Below are positions 48,858 to 57,684 of a stretch of 64,000 nt of DNA, piece by piece. A model generated the notes under the pieces. It was not told where the DNA came from and did no database searches. It saw only the letters and a list, made by a program, of their open reading frames with translations. The stretch is from contig NZ_CP119803.1 in the NCBI RefSeq assembly GCF_029338355.1, positions 1 to 64,000 of the forward strand. The letters run 5' to 3'. Both the position numbers and the translations under genes were made by a program. The DNA is from Halosegnis marinus. GTDB taxonomy: Archaea; Halobacteriota; Halobacteria; Halobacteriales; Haloarculaceae. Position 1 is the first letter of the stretch. Each line of letters starts with the position of its first letter.

Positions 48858-49022
48858 CTAACTTCCCGAATTGGTGGGTTCCTCCATAGGGAGCACTATT
48901 GCATAGAAGACTGCAGTGATAATGAGGCCGACGGCAACGAAATACGCTGACCAGGATACCCCGACCATGAGCCCAGAGACGAGCGCCATGAACGCCACAA
49001 GAGTGGCCCAGATCACAACCAT
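48858..49022 (-). CDS. 54-residue membrane protein
   Basis: ATG at 49022, stop TAG at 48858. Two hydrophobic segments (MVVIWATLVAFMALVSG and YFVAVGLIITAVFYAIV) and a polar tail EEPTNSGS. Small membrane proteins of this kind are common beside insertion sequences in haloarchaea. It lies 88 bp from the second tiny membrane gene. No function is known. Confidence 0.6.
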   Translation of the reverse strand: MVVIWATLVAFMALVSGLMVGVSWSAYFVAVGLIITAVFYAIVLPMEEPTNSGS

Positions 49023-49109
49023 ACGGCCTTGTTTAGACGTGGGAGCAGCTCATTTATTCCACTAGTGATGCTGCGAGGTAGCTGCTCAGCGTACGTGTGA
49101 ATAGCCTAC

Positions 49110-49274
49110 CTACTTGTTACTCTCGTTGAGGATCTGCGGGATGAGAACTCCGACAACCAGCACAACTGCGATACTCACCCACGTTGGTAGGTTTGTGAAG
49201 TTCGCTATCGCCACAAGGAGGATGATTGCGACCAACCCGAATCCGAGGATGATCTGGTTTTCGCGGGAGACCAT
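49110..49274 (-). CDS. 54-residue membrane protein
   Basis: ATG at 49274, stop TAG at 49110. Two segments: IILGFGLVAIILLVAIA and VSIAVVLVVGVLIPQIL, with a short polar end. Same length and layout as the neighbour at 48858, though not clearly homologous. Function unknown; it could be membrane-effector or cargo of the nearby transposon. Confidence 0.6.
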   Translation of the reverse strand: MVSRENQIILGFGLVAIILLVAIANFTNLPTWVSIAVVLVVGVLIPQILNESNK

Positions 49275-49340
49275 GCCAACAAGATGAAACTCAACAGTAT
49301 AATATCTAGTGGTGGTCTCATGTCTTTGTACCGACCGGTA

Positions 49341-50165
49341 TTAGAGGGCAAGTTCGACATTTCTCACAGCTGCTTTCAGAACGAGCTCCCGGAACTGTCC
49401 AAACCAAGTTCGGGCTCGGAGTGTGTCACCGTACCGCTGCTTGAGCGCAAAGAAGGCGGCCTCAACCACTGACCGCTGGTGATAGACACCATCGTCATGG
49501 CGAGCGTTGTGTGCCATATCAAGTGGAGAGAACTCCCGGTGTTTGATCACTGGCCGAACACCGGCCTCCCGAAGATCCTCACGCAGCTCGTCCCAGTCAT
49601 ACCCTTTATCAGCGGTGATGGTCTGTAGCTGGTTGAGATTCCGCGAAAGTACTTGCCGTCCGACGTGTGTGTCGTGTGGCTGTGTCATCGAGCAGTGAAT
49701 ATCTAATACGGTACTGGTTTTGCAGTCTACCAACGCTGTCGTCTTGACCGATCTGAAGGTGTAGTCTGTCCGGTTTGCGTAGTGTCGGCTGGTCGAGTAG
49801 CGGTCGAAGCCAGTTGCATCGATAGCCTGTATGTCACCGGGATCGTGGAGATCGGCGGAAAGCCGCAAGAGAGTTCGCCAGATTGCCATCTTGAGCTGTT
49901 GTTTCCGGACGCACACGGTCGTAAAGTCTGGTAGCTCACTCGTTGTGAGGTTCATTTTCTCGACGATACCGGGCATCTCGTGAAGAATATCGAGGAGTCG
50001 TCGATAGGGAAGGTCAAGATATTCTCGAAGACCATGGATCACCACAATTACCCAGTCAGCGTAGCCGCCGTCACCTTTCTTGACTGCTGGTGAAGGATCA
50101 CCAGAGACAGCCCGTTTCGCTAGTGTTTCGAGACGATCTGTGAAGCGAGAGAGACGGGAAGGCAC
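49341..50165 (-). mobile_element. IS5-family-like transposase gene (ISH type)
   Basis: 274 residues, ATG at 50165. DDE residues fit: D in AIDATGFDRY (about 115), D in ITADKGYDWDEL (about 188), E in RSVVEAAFFALKQRYG (about 240), the last being the DDE-4_5-like R-x-x-x-E...K end. The N-terminus (YRRLLDILHEM) is a helix-turn-helix. It resembles the ISH1-type IS5 transposases of haloarchaea. I could not find terminal inverted repeats or target duplications by eye, so the element's ends are unknown and it may be a solo remnant. The gene is full length. Confidence 0.85.
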
Positions 50166-50436
50166 ACTACTCAGGTTGACTCAGAGAGCAGTTAGTTCAT
50201 CGGAGTGAGTCGTTTGATCCGGCGTCTAAACAAGGCCCAACCATACCGGTCGTCCCTTTCATCGTTGATTTGTTTCACTCCCGGAGGCATCATGCGTGCT
50301 TCGGTGGTGATGGGCACCGTCCCGGCTCCGCGCGCTGCCCCTCCTCAACTGGGCCTCCTTAGTTGAGTCGTGAGGAGCTGTCTTCTGTCGGTCGGCTCTC
50401 GAAGATCGTGGTAACGGACCCACTGGTGGCCCAGGG
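50166..50436. other. Gap between transposase and HNH gene
   Basis: 270 bp without a gene. I see no inverted repeat matching the left side of the transposase gene. Confidence 0.35.
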
Positions 50437-51294
50437 TTAGAACACCTGCCGAAACTGGTCAAAGGCAGTCGAGATCTCCTCCGATTTCGCATCAGCCTGG
50501 TCAATGGCTGCCTCGATGTTTTTGATCGTCGTGTCAAAGTCCTCCGCTTTCTCGGAGGGCATCGTATCTAATTCACTCCCGCAGTACGTACAGAAGTCAT
50601 TATGGAAGGTGTTCAATCCTCGACCACAGTCAGGACATTCCCAGACGGTTGGCAGTGAGGCGCCACAGTCCCCACAGAAGTCCGCATCGACAGATGCGTC
50701 GCTGCCACAATCGGGACACGCCAGTCCCTGGGCGACATCGTAGAAGTCCGAGATGCAGGCCACGACGTCCGTCATCAGATAGAGGTGTTGTGCGGTGGCT
50801 TGCTGCAGCGTGTCGACGGCATCCTGGCGCCGGGGTGAGTCGTACGAGAGGGTCGTATATTCTGAGAGAATGGTTCGCTTTCGCGTGATCTCCTCGATCC
50901 AGTCGTCGTCGACTGAACCTTCGATGGTGACGCCATTCCCACTGATCACCGGGTGTGAGCGTAGTTCCTTATACAGGTTGATGGTCTCGCTCACCAGGTT
51001 CACTAATTCTTGGGCGTTCGTGATCCGGATCGAGTCCGTATTCGATGGGAGGACATCGTCTGGGGCCGGTGCCATCACGTCTCCGTGGATCGCTTTGTGG
51101 CATTCACTACACATCGTCTTGAGGTTGCTTCGCTTGTGGGTCCCCCCGTTGCTCTTGGGGACGATGTGGTGGGCATGGAGCTCTGCGTTGCCTTGTGGAC
51201 CGCCTCGTGCACCGCAGTTTTGACAGGTGTAGTCGTCTCGTTGATAGACATCCTTCCTGCGAGTATCCCAGTCAGAGGGATAGCCATCAGACAT
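50437..51294 (-). CDS. HNH endonuclease fused to two zinc ribbons
   Basis: 285 residues from the ATG at 51294 (MSDGYPSDWDTRRKDVYQ); the longer frame upstream is not convincing. HNH core at 15-65: CQNCG, LHAHHIVPKSNGG, NLKTMCSECHKAIH, a Cys4-type HNH with all residues present. Residues 70-190 are helical. A zinc-ribbon pair follows: CPDCGSD...CGDCG and CPDCGRG...CTYCGSE (about 195-250). The C-terminus is a short coiled coil. HNH-ribbon proteins occur in restriction or anti-plasmid systems. It diverges from methylase copy 4 and the two share the 250-bp region with the palindrome at 51449, which suggests joint control. Confidence 0.82.
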   Translation of the reverse strand: MSDGYPSDWDTRRKDVYQRDDYTCQNCGARGGPQGNAELHAHHIVPKSNGGTHKRSNLKTMCSECHKAIHGDVMAPAPDDVLPSNTDSIRITNAQELVNLVSETINLYKELRSHPVISGNGVTIEGSVDDDWIEEITRKRTILSEYTTLSYDSPRRQDAVDTLQQATAQHLYLMTDVVACISDFYDVAQGLACPDCGSDASVDADFCGDCGASLPTVWECPDCGRGLNTFHNDFCTYCGSELDTMPSEKAEDFDTTIKNIEAAIDQADAKSEEISTAFDQFRQVF

Positions 51295-51448
51295 ACTGGC
51301 TGTGTGGTCATGCCTTGGGGAAAATGCTTCCGTGCGATCAGGGTGGGGTGTAATGTATGGGCTTTGGGGCGAGCTCTGTACATTCGCAAGGGTGCGCACT
51401 TGGTGCTTCCTGGATGAGCCGCAGGCCTATCCTGTGTAGGATCCACTT

Positions 51449-51467
51449 GTTCGTAGGGGCTACGAAC
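51449..51467. repeat. 19-bp palindrome GTTCGTAG-GGG-CTACGAAC
   Basis: A perfect 8-3-8 palindrome in the divergent region between the HNH gene (start 51294) and methylase copy 4 (start 51551), 84 bp before the latter. Its place suggests an operator. Confidence 0.7.
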
Positions 51468-51550
51468 TTACTACTGGACTATGGGGCGGTAGTTGTCCAG
51501 GCAGTGTGGCGGGTTTATGCGTCATGGCTTGCTGTGGTCCGGTATCCAAA

Positions 51551-54247
51551 ATGTCGCAGGATCCGGCTCAGGATGACGCCCGGCAGGCGCGACGTGAGCT
51601 CCCGATTGAGCGGGGATTCCCCATCGAGCGCGTTAATGAGATCTCAGAGAAAGAAGGACGAGCAAAGCGATATTATCGTCCGGTCTATACGATGCACAAG
51701 TGGTGGGCCCGACGGAACGGCTCCGTGTTTCGTGCAATTGCACTGTATTCCCTCTTGGATGATCCGTCCAAGGTCACCGTTCGCGAGCCAGGGGCAAACG
51801 AGTCCCTGAGCGAGTTTGGGGGTGGATTTAGTGAAATCCAAGCCTTGATCGACCAAGTCGACTTAGCCAGCCCCGAGAGCTTGTGGGAGCTCTACCCGAA
51901 GGATGTCCAAGTCGAGGACACGAAGGTCCTCGACCCATTCATGGGTGGTGGCACATCACTTGTTGAGGCCTCACGCTTCGGTGCCGAGGTACATGGGTAC
52001 GATCTCAACCCCGTTGCGTGGTTTGTGACGAAGAAAGAGCTGGAGGCCGGCCAAACGAGTCTTGAGGAGCTTGATGCGGCGTTCAGTAAGCTTGAGGATG
52101 AACTAGCCGAAGAGCTTCAAGACTATTATAAGACGCCGTGTCCCAACGACGACCACACTGCCGATGTCGTGTACGAATTCTGGGTAAAACAGCTCGACTG
52201 CGTCTCCTGTGGCCACACGGTCCCCCTGTTTAATGACTATCGCATCGGGAACGGTCGCTACGATAACAAGGGGGACTACAACGTGCTTTGTCCGGATTGT
52301 GAATCCGTCGTACTCGTTGATGACTGGCGAAGTGAGGCTGATTGCTCTGAATGTGGGTATGAGTTTATCGCTGAAGATGGGAATGCTGGTGGTGGTGATT
52401 ACACATGCACCGAGTGTGGACAACAGTATCCGATCATTGATGCGATTGAGGAACAGGACGGCTTTGAAACTCGGCTCTACGTAACGGAGTATTACTGCTC
52501 ACATTGTGACGAAGCCGGGAGGAATAAGACCGCATCTCGCGGCTATAAGCGGGCTGAACCGTTCGACCACGAGCTCTTTGCAGACGCGAAACAGGAGTGG
52601 AGAGCTGCGGATGAGCTCCATGATTATGTCCCCAGCGAACAGATCCCACTCGGGATCAAAACTGATAGCGCTGAGTTTGAGGGGAGTATTGGTGGTGGGT
52701 TCAATGTCCTCCGGCAGGGATATTCCCATTGGACAGATATGTTCAACCCCCGCCAATTGTTGCTCCTCGCGAAACTCTCCAGATGGATCGATGACGTAGA
52801 GGATCAAAACATCAAAGAGTACCTCCTCTTGGCGCTCTCTGAGTCGCTGAATTATAACTCAATGATGATCGTCTACAATCACGGGGCAAACAAGGCGACG
52901 AATATCTTTAAGACGAATTCCTTTGACGCCCCGCTAACCCCCATCGAGAATAATGTCTGGGGGACACGCTACGGGACTGGGACCTTCACTAAGATGTGGC
53001 AGATGGTTCGGAAGGGTGTGGAATATGCGAAAGCGCCTACAGAGCGGTATGTAGAAGACGGAGAAACTTTGGAGTCCCCCCCATTTTCGAAGCCAGTTGG
53101 CGAGGACGCGACTGTTTCTTGCGGTGATGCGCGAGCAATCGATACTGAAGATATCTATGATGCAGTATTGACTGATCCCCCCTACTATGACAACGTGATC
53201 TATTCTGAATTGTCAAATTTCTTTTATGTTTGGCAGAAGGTGTTGCTTGAGTCCACGTATCCGCAGTTTGAGGGAGCGAGTACACCACGGGCTGAGAGCA
53301 TCGTTGCAAACCCTGCCGAGAATAAGGATGCAGAGGTCTTTGAGAGTGAGATCAAACAGGCGTTCGAATCAATAAACACCGCTCTAAAGGACAGTGGTGT
53401 CTTCGCATTTACCTACCACCACAGCGAGTCGGAATCATGGGGCGAACTACTAAGCGCGCTGTGTGATACCGGGTTTGAGGTGACAGCCGCGTATCCGATC
53501 TCGGCGGACATTCAACGGGCTGCTTGGCAGCTCATCGAAGGTGGCGCAGTGAGCTTTGACATTGTACTCGTTGCCCGACCGGCTGGTGAGCGGGCACCGA
53601 TCTCCTGGAATTCACTCCGTCGGAGGATCTACCGGACCGCGAGAGACACTCGAGAGCGGCTGCGTGAAACCCAAAGTGTCTCAGAAGGTGATATCGGTGT
53701 CATCGAGATGGGTGAATGTTTCCACGAATACTCGAAGCACCACGGAAAGGTGACGCGCGCTGGCGAGACGATGTCTCCGAAAGAAGTCGTCCAAGGGATC
53801 TATGGCGTCCTTCAGGAGGGCAGTAGCCTCGGGGAGATCGATGTCTTCCTCGACTTGCTCGCGGCAAGTGACCCAACCTATGACGATCTCAACAAACTCT
53901 CACGAGGCACGAGCGCTGACCCAGAGCGAATGAAAGAGCTACGCTTGTATCGTCAGTCGGGTGGTGACTTCATCCTGGGTACCTGGCGTGATGACGAGCG
54001 GATGGCGTATATTCAGTCCCGAGTCAACGGAGAGGGCGATTCATCCCTGAATGCGCTTGATAAAGCGCAATTCCTCCGATACCGATTCGAGCGTGGTGAG
54101 TCGATTCAGAATTATCTCTCGAAGTGGAAGGTAGATGATGAGCTCCGGGGCCTTTGTGAAGGCCTTGCGGAGGCGACTGGGGATGTCGTGTACACACGGA
54201 TCCTTGGTGGAGAGGGGCTCCGGAGCTTCAACGATGACGACGAGTAG
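51551..54247 (+). CDS. DUF1156 DNA methyltransferase, copy 4
   Basis: 898 residues, ATG at 51551 (MSQDPAQDDARQ). Intact DUF1156 signature (ELPIERGFPIERVNEIS, YYRPVYTMHKWWARR), motif I DPFMGGGTSLVEASRFG, the zinc-ribbon block and motif IV LTDPPYYDNVIYSEL. It is the only copy on the plus strand in this part, following the palindrome at 51449, with an IS5-like transposase, an HNH gene and a HEPN-like gene as neighbours. The codirectional HEPN-like gene lies about 180 bp downstream. It is intact and should be active as an adenine- or cytosine-specific methylase. Confidence 0.92.
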   Translation: MSQDPAQDDARQARRELPIERGFPIERVNEISEKEGRAKRYYRPVYTMHKWWARRNGSVFRAIALYSLLDDPSKVTVREPGANESLSEFGGGFSEIQALIDQVDLASPESLWELYPKDVQVEDTKVLDPFMGGGTSLVEASRFGAEVHGYDLNPVAWFVTKKELEAGQTSLEELDAAFSKLEDELAEELQDYYKTPCPNDDHTADVVYEFWVKQLDCVSCGHTVPLFNDYRIGNGRYDNKGDYNVLCPDCESVVLVDDWRSEADCSECGYEFIAEDGNAGGGDYTCTECGQQYPIIDAIEEQDGFETRLYVTEYYCSHCDEAGRNKTASRGYKRAEPFDHELFADAKQEWRAADELHDYVPSEQIPLGIKTDSAEFEGSIGGGFNVLRQGYSHWTDMFNPRQLLLLAKLSRWIDDVEDQNIKEYLLLALSESLNYNSMMIVYNHGANKATNIFKTNSFDAPLTPIENNVWGTRYGTGTFTKMWQMVRKGVEYAKAPTERYVEDGETLESPPFSKPVGEDATVSCGDARAIDTEDIYDAVLTDPPYYDNVIYSELSNFFYVWQKVLLESTYPQFEGASTPRAESIVANPAENKDAEVFESEIKQAFESINTALKDSGVFAFTYHHSESESWGELLSALCDTGFEVTAAYPISADIQRAAWQLIEGGAVSFDIVLVARPAGERAPISWNSLRRRIYRTARDTRERLRETQSVSEGDIGVIEMGECFHEYSKHHGKVTRAGETMSPKEVVQGIYGVLQEGSSLGEIDVFLDLLAASDPTYDDLNKLSRGTSADPERMKELRLYRQSGGDFILGTWRDDERMAYIQSRVNGEGDSSLNALDKAQFLRYRFERGESIQNYLSKWKVDDELRGLCEGLAEATGDVVYTRILGGEGLRSFNDDDE

Positions 54248-54431
54248 GTGAGCTAAGCCTCTTTCATCAGCATCCTGCCTGGCGAGAAACGGTGACAACA
54301 CAGTAGCTGGTTAACGATCCAGTCGTCGCCGCCCTCCTGAACGCAAGTGGCGGGCTCAATCGCTGATATCCTTTTAGTCGATACTCCCGTATTGAGTAAT
54401 ATGTCCAGCGACGCTATCCAGGTGGGCCTTG

Positions 54432-55241
54432 ATGAGTGACGAAGAGCTCCACAAGCTCTATACCCAGTTTTCGTATTTCATCGCCACCCAAGATCTCGAC
54501 TACCACGATTGGAAACGGATCACCACTGAACAAGGGGCGTGCACGACCGCACAGAGTACTGAACGGTTCTTTCAGAGCTGGGAATGGAGTGATGACGACC
54601 GAGCGAACCGTACGCTTCGGCTCCTGAAAAAGCTAGACGAGTTTGGTGAGACCGGAACAGCTACCGCGATCATGAGTCAAGCGTATGAGCTGGTCGGTGG
54701 GGCGGATCCCGAAGAGCTGGAGGAGTTTCCCACCCTGCAAGCGATAGAGAGTTTAGACAGGGGAGAGCTCTCGACGACGATCCCCGTCATCACGCATCCG
54801 ACGGAACCATTTCTCGATATCACAAACACCAGAGACGACTTTTACGATGAGCTGATCGCGAATATCAACGACAGCTATCGAATGGGCGTCTATGACGGGG
54901 CAATCGTCTTGACTCGGAAGCTCCTCGAAAACCTCGTCATCGATCTCCTCCGGAAGCAGTACCCGCGATCAGAGATCGACTTATACTACGATACTGACTG
55001 GGGAAAATTCCACATGTTCTCGACCCTCCTCGAGACCTTTGAGAGCAAGCTTCTTGACTTCAAACACCACCCTGGGGTCGATGCAACCCTTCTCGAAGAG
55101 ATCAATACCCTCCGGACATCGGCAAACTCAGATGCTCATTCGATCGTCACCAACCGTTCACAGGCGGAGATGGAGGCGCTTGGTGATGCCGCCGAGCATG
55201 CTGCGAAGGTGATGTTTCGGACGCTCGCGAATATGGACTAA
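54432..55241 (+). CDS. HEPN/DUF4145-like protein, abortive-infection type
   Basis: 269 residues, ATG at 54432. An upstream ATG at 54401 would join with one extra base, so the start is uncertain. Residues 1-80 are helical and charged. Residues 140-265 hold the DUF4145 pattern: NDSYRMGVYDGAIVLTRKLLENLVIDLL, then a late helix with RTSANSDAHSIV, like the Arg/His site of HEPN-fold proteins. Many HEPN proteins cleave RNA on infection, but the canonical R-x4-6-H spacing is not met, so RNase activity is doubtful. It follows methylase copy 4 in the same direction, which suggests a methylase-guarded effector. Confidence 0.68.
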   Translation: MSDEELHKLYTQFSYFIATQDLDYHDWKRITTEQGACTTAQSTERFFQSWEWSDDDRANRTLRLLKKLDEFGETGTATAIMSQAYELVGGADPEELEEFPTLQAIESLDRGELSTTIPVITHPTEPFLDITNTRDDFYDELIANINDSYRMGVYDGAIVLTRKLLENLVIDLLRKQYPRSEIDLYYDTDWGKFHMFSTLLETFESKLLDFKHHPGVDATLLEEINTLRTSANSDAHSIVTNRSQAEMEALGDAAEHAAKVMFRTLANMD

Positions 55242-55274
55242 CGGAGATCGCGACGGTGACTGGATCGGCGGCAA

Positions 55275-56342
55275 TCATTCATAGCTTTCGAGGGATTCCG
55301 AGTCGGAGGCCGTGTAGTGGCAGTAACGCTGGATGAACGTCTCCCCGAGCGTTTCCAACTTATCGAGCTCCTCGGTCCCTTCTTGATCATTGTCCGTACC
55401 GATATTGCGAACGAAGCCGCGAAATTTGATCTCGAAGCTATCCCCATGTCGCTCTGCGAGATCCGCATCTTTGAGGAATATGAGCGCATCTTTTACCCAA
55501 GTCTTGCGCGCGCGACCGTCTCGCATGTAGCTGTTGAGCTCGGTCGTAACGAGCCCAGGGGTGACTTGGATCGAGATCGTCTTCTGTGCCGAGCCGGATT
55601 GCCAAGCCGAATAATCAGCGTCCGATAGGAACGCCGGGAAGATTTTGTGCCACAGAATTGTGGCGAGATACTGTTCAGGCGGTTTGTCGTTGCAGATCGG
55701 TTTTTTGACTTTCTCGCTGTGGAAGTGCTTCGGGTACACCGGGAGTGTCTGGTAATCAGCCGCCTTCCCCATGTGGGTACTCAATGCATGCTCATCGCGA
55801 AGCGCACCATCTCTGAATTCGTCCTCGACGGCCGTGACGCGTTGAAATTCATACCGAGAGCGCTGGTCGCGGGTGTTGTACTGATATCGAACAACGACCA
55901 GGTTCCGGTCCAACGACAGCTCGCCACTTTCGAGCAAGCGTTGGATCCGGATCCCGATTTGCGGGGCCGCCGTGCCTTTGATCAAGAGGAGGAGGTCAAC
56001 GGTGTCGGGGGCCAGCATGCGGTCATCACTTGCCTGCAGCTGATCGGGCTCGTCGTAGCGGGCGAGCTGCTCAAGCGTTCGTTTGAACGGGGTGTCGTCG
56101 TCCGGAAATGTGCGTTTGATCTCGCCGATCAGCCCGTACTCTGAGGTGACAGTCACCGCGAAATCCGGGGTGAGCTCTGCGCTATCCCCAGACAGCGTGG
56201 GAAAGCGGTCGAAGTGATAGTCGCCGAAGACGCCAGTGTACGAGTGGTTGAGGAACGACTCCCAACACGAGACGATGTCGACCGTCTGGTCGTAGGTGTT
56301 GTATTCGATTTCGTTCTCTTCACGACACTCGCGCGCGGCCAT
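55275..56342 (-). CDS. PD-(D/E)XK nuclease-like protein
   Basis: 355 residues; the ATG at 56342 overlaps the upstream stop (TAATGG). Residues 55-80 contain ELTPDFAVTV, then EYGLIGEIKRTF, the P-D...E-x-K core of the PD-(D/E)XK nuclease fold. Residues 90-215 include strands and an R-Y-x(3)-RDQRSRYEF patch. The last 120 residues look like a winged-helix domain (VKDALIFLKDADLAERHG). It is cotranscribed with the unknown 374-residue protein upstream. The pair is a candidate two-gene nuclease defence module. The catalytic Lys and Asp are present. No named family. Confidence 0.68.
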   Translation of the reverse strand: MAARECREENEIEYNTYDQTVDIVSCWESFLNHSYTGVFGDYHFDRFPTLSGDSAELTPDFAVTVTSEYGLIGEIKRTFPDDDTPFKRTLEQLARYDEPDQLQASDDRMLAPDTVDLLLLIKGTAAPQIGIRIQRLLESGELSLDRNLVVVRYQYNTRDQRSRYEFQRVTAVEDEFRDGALRDEHALSTHMGKAADYQTLPVYPKHFHSEKVKKPICNDKPPEQYLATILWHKIFPAFLSDADYSAWQSGSAQKTISIQVTPGLVTTELNSYMRDGRARKTWVKDALIFLKDADLAERHGDSFEIKFRGFVRNIGTDNDQEGTEELDKLETLGETFIQRYCHYTASDSESLESYE

Positions 56343-57466
56343 TATGTGGGAAAGAAGTCGGCCATTGTCTGCTCCTCGGGGGTGCCTTCGGAGATCTCGC
56401 CTTCCTCAAGCTCGCGCGACAGCTGTTCGGCGACCCGCATGAGTGAGTTAAACGAGCCTCGGTAACTGGGGACGATCGAAACCGTATCGGAATCGGTGAC
56501 GAAAACATCACACGAGGAGCCGTCGATCGTGTCGAGGATCGAGAGATGTGCATACGGGTTGTCGTGGTAGACCGTAAGGTTCGCATTCGGGAGCCCGTCA
56601 AGCGCCCGAATGAGTTTCTCGGTGTCCTCCGGGGCTTTGAAATGCGCAGTGTCGAAGTCGATCTGCAGCTCGTTGAGCTCGCCCGTTTCTGCCGACCGCT
56701 CCTTGTGCCCGAAGAGATCGGCTTTCTGTTGGCCGACCGCAGCGACGATCGGGAGAAAGTCCTCGAAGAACCTGGTTGCGTCCCCACCCAAGAACTTGAG
56801 CTTTCCATCCCGGCTGAGGAATGCGTCGAGGCGTATCGTATCGCCCGTCTTGACCGTGAAGCGCATCTTATCGACGTAATTTCCCTTGTCGGCCGCCACC
56901 GCGAAGATCTCCTCAAACGGGCGTTGTTTAAACGAGATCTCTCCCTCCTCGTCGCGCGAGTAGGCGACCGTCTTCCGCGCCTGGATCTCCGTCTCTGCGG
57001 GGAAGCTCGCTTTGAGCTGATAGAGGATCTCGGCAAGATCATCAGACGAGGCGAAAAACGTGGATAGCATCGGCTCGCTCTTTCCCAGGACCCAAAGCGG
57101 GCCGTGTTCAAACTGGTCCGGTGAGTGGCCGGTCACTGCCGCCCAGATATCCGTCTCGCCGATCTGGAAGAGCGCAAAGTCGCTTTCAACAAGTCGGTGG
57201 CCGTCCTCCAGATCGGTCCGTTTGATCCGCTTTGTGACGGCAACCCGGTAGTGGTCTTCGTGCTCGGTCACATCGATCTCGGTGTTCGAGAGCGACGCAT
57301 CCGCTTGCTCGAGCGCTCGAAGTGGGTCTTCAGTTGCGACGACCGTCTTGAAACGGACCTTGTTGCGCCGGCCTTCATCCACGAAGACATCGACGGCCCG
57401 CCGAATGTTGGTCAGCGAGAGCCCATCGTAGTCGAAGACCGACTCGCCGACGCCCAAGCCATACAT
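56342..57466 (-). CDS. Hypothetical partner of the PD-(D/E)XK protein
   Basis: 374 residues, ATG at 57466. Residues 1-150 alternate strands and helices (TVVATEDPLRALEQAD, HYRVAVTKRIKR). The middle is rich in Phe, Asp and Gly, and the C-terminus is acidic (EISEGTPEEQTMADFF). No motif or membrane segment. Coupled to the nuclease gene by a TAATG overlap and followed by nothing else, so the two probably form a complex. It begins 218 bp from the old end of CRISPR array 2. Confidence 0.65.
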   Translation of the reverse strand: MYGLGVGESVFDYDGLSLTNIRRAVDVFVDEGRRNKVRFKTVVATEDPLRALEQADASLSNTEIDVTEHEDHYRVAVTKRIKRTDLEDGHRLVESDFALFQIGETDIWAAVTGHSPDQFEHGPLWVLGKSEPMLSTFFASSDDLAEILYQLKASFPAETEIQARKTVAYSRDEEGEISFKQRPFEEIFAVAADKGNYVDKMRFTVKTGDTIRLDAFLSRDGKLKFLGGDATRFFEDFLPIVAAVGQQKADLFGHKERSAETGELNELQIDFDTAHFKAPEDTEKLIRALDGLPNANLTVYHDNPYAHLSILDTIDGSSCDVFVTDSDTVSIVPSYRGSFNSLMRVAEQLSRELEEGEISEGTPEEQTMADFFPT

Positions 57467-57684
57467 ACGCGTTCAGTATGTGGAGCTGTCGCTCTGGACT
57501 GGTATAATTTTGCATGCTTCCGCTTGGAATGCGTGGAAATGATGCGGGCCGTTGCGATGGAGCCACCGTGGTGCGTCTGGCCCGAACGCGGGCAGGGCTC
57601 TACGTCACTTGCTCCAACGGGCCGCTCCGACGGCGGTGCGTCTGTATCGATGCCGACCGACAGCTCCGGCTCGATGCTCACGAC

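Noticed and set aside
49275-50436. Terminal inverted repeats and target duplication around the transposase
   Set aside because: No matching ends found by eye, so no element boundaries are given.
40096-57684. Search for cas genes between the arrays
   Set aside because: No HD/DExD Cas3, Cas1, Cas2 or RAMP motif was seen in any frame; the genes present are methylases and nucleases.
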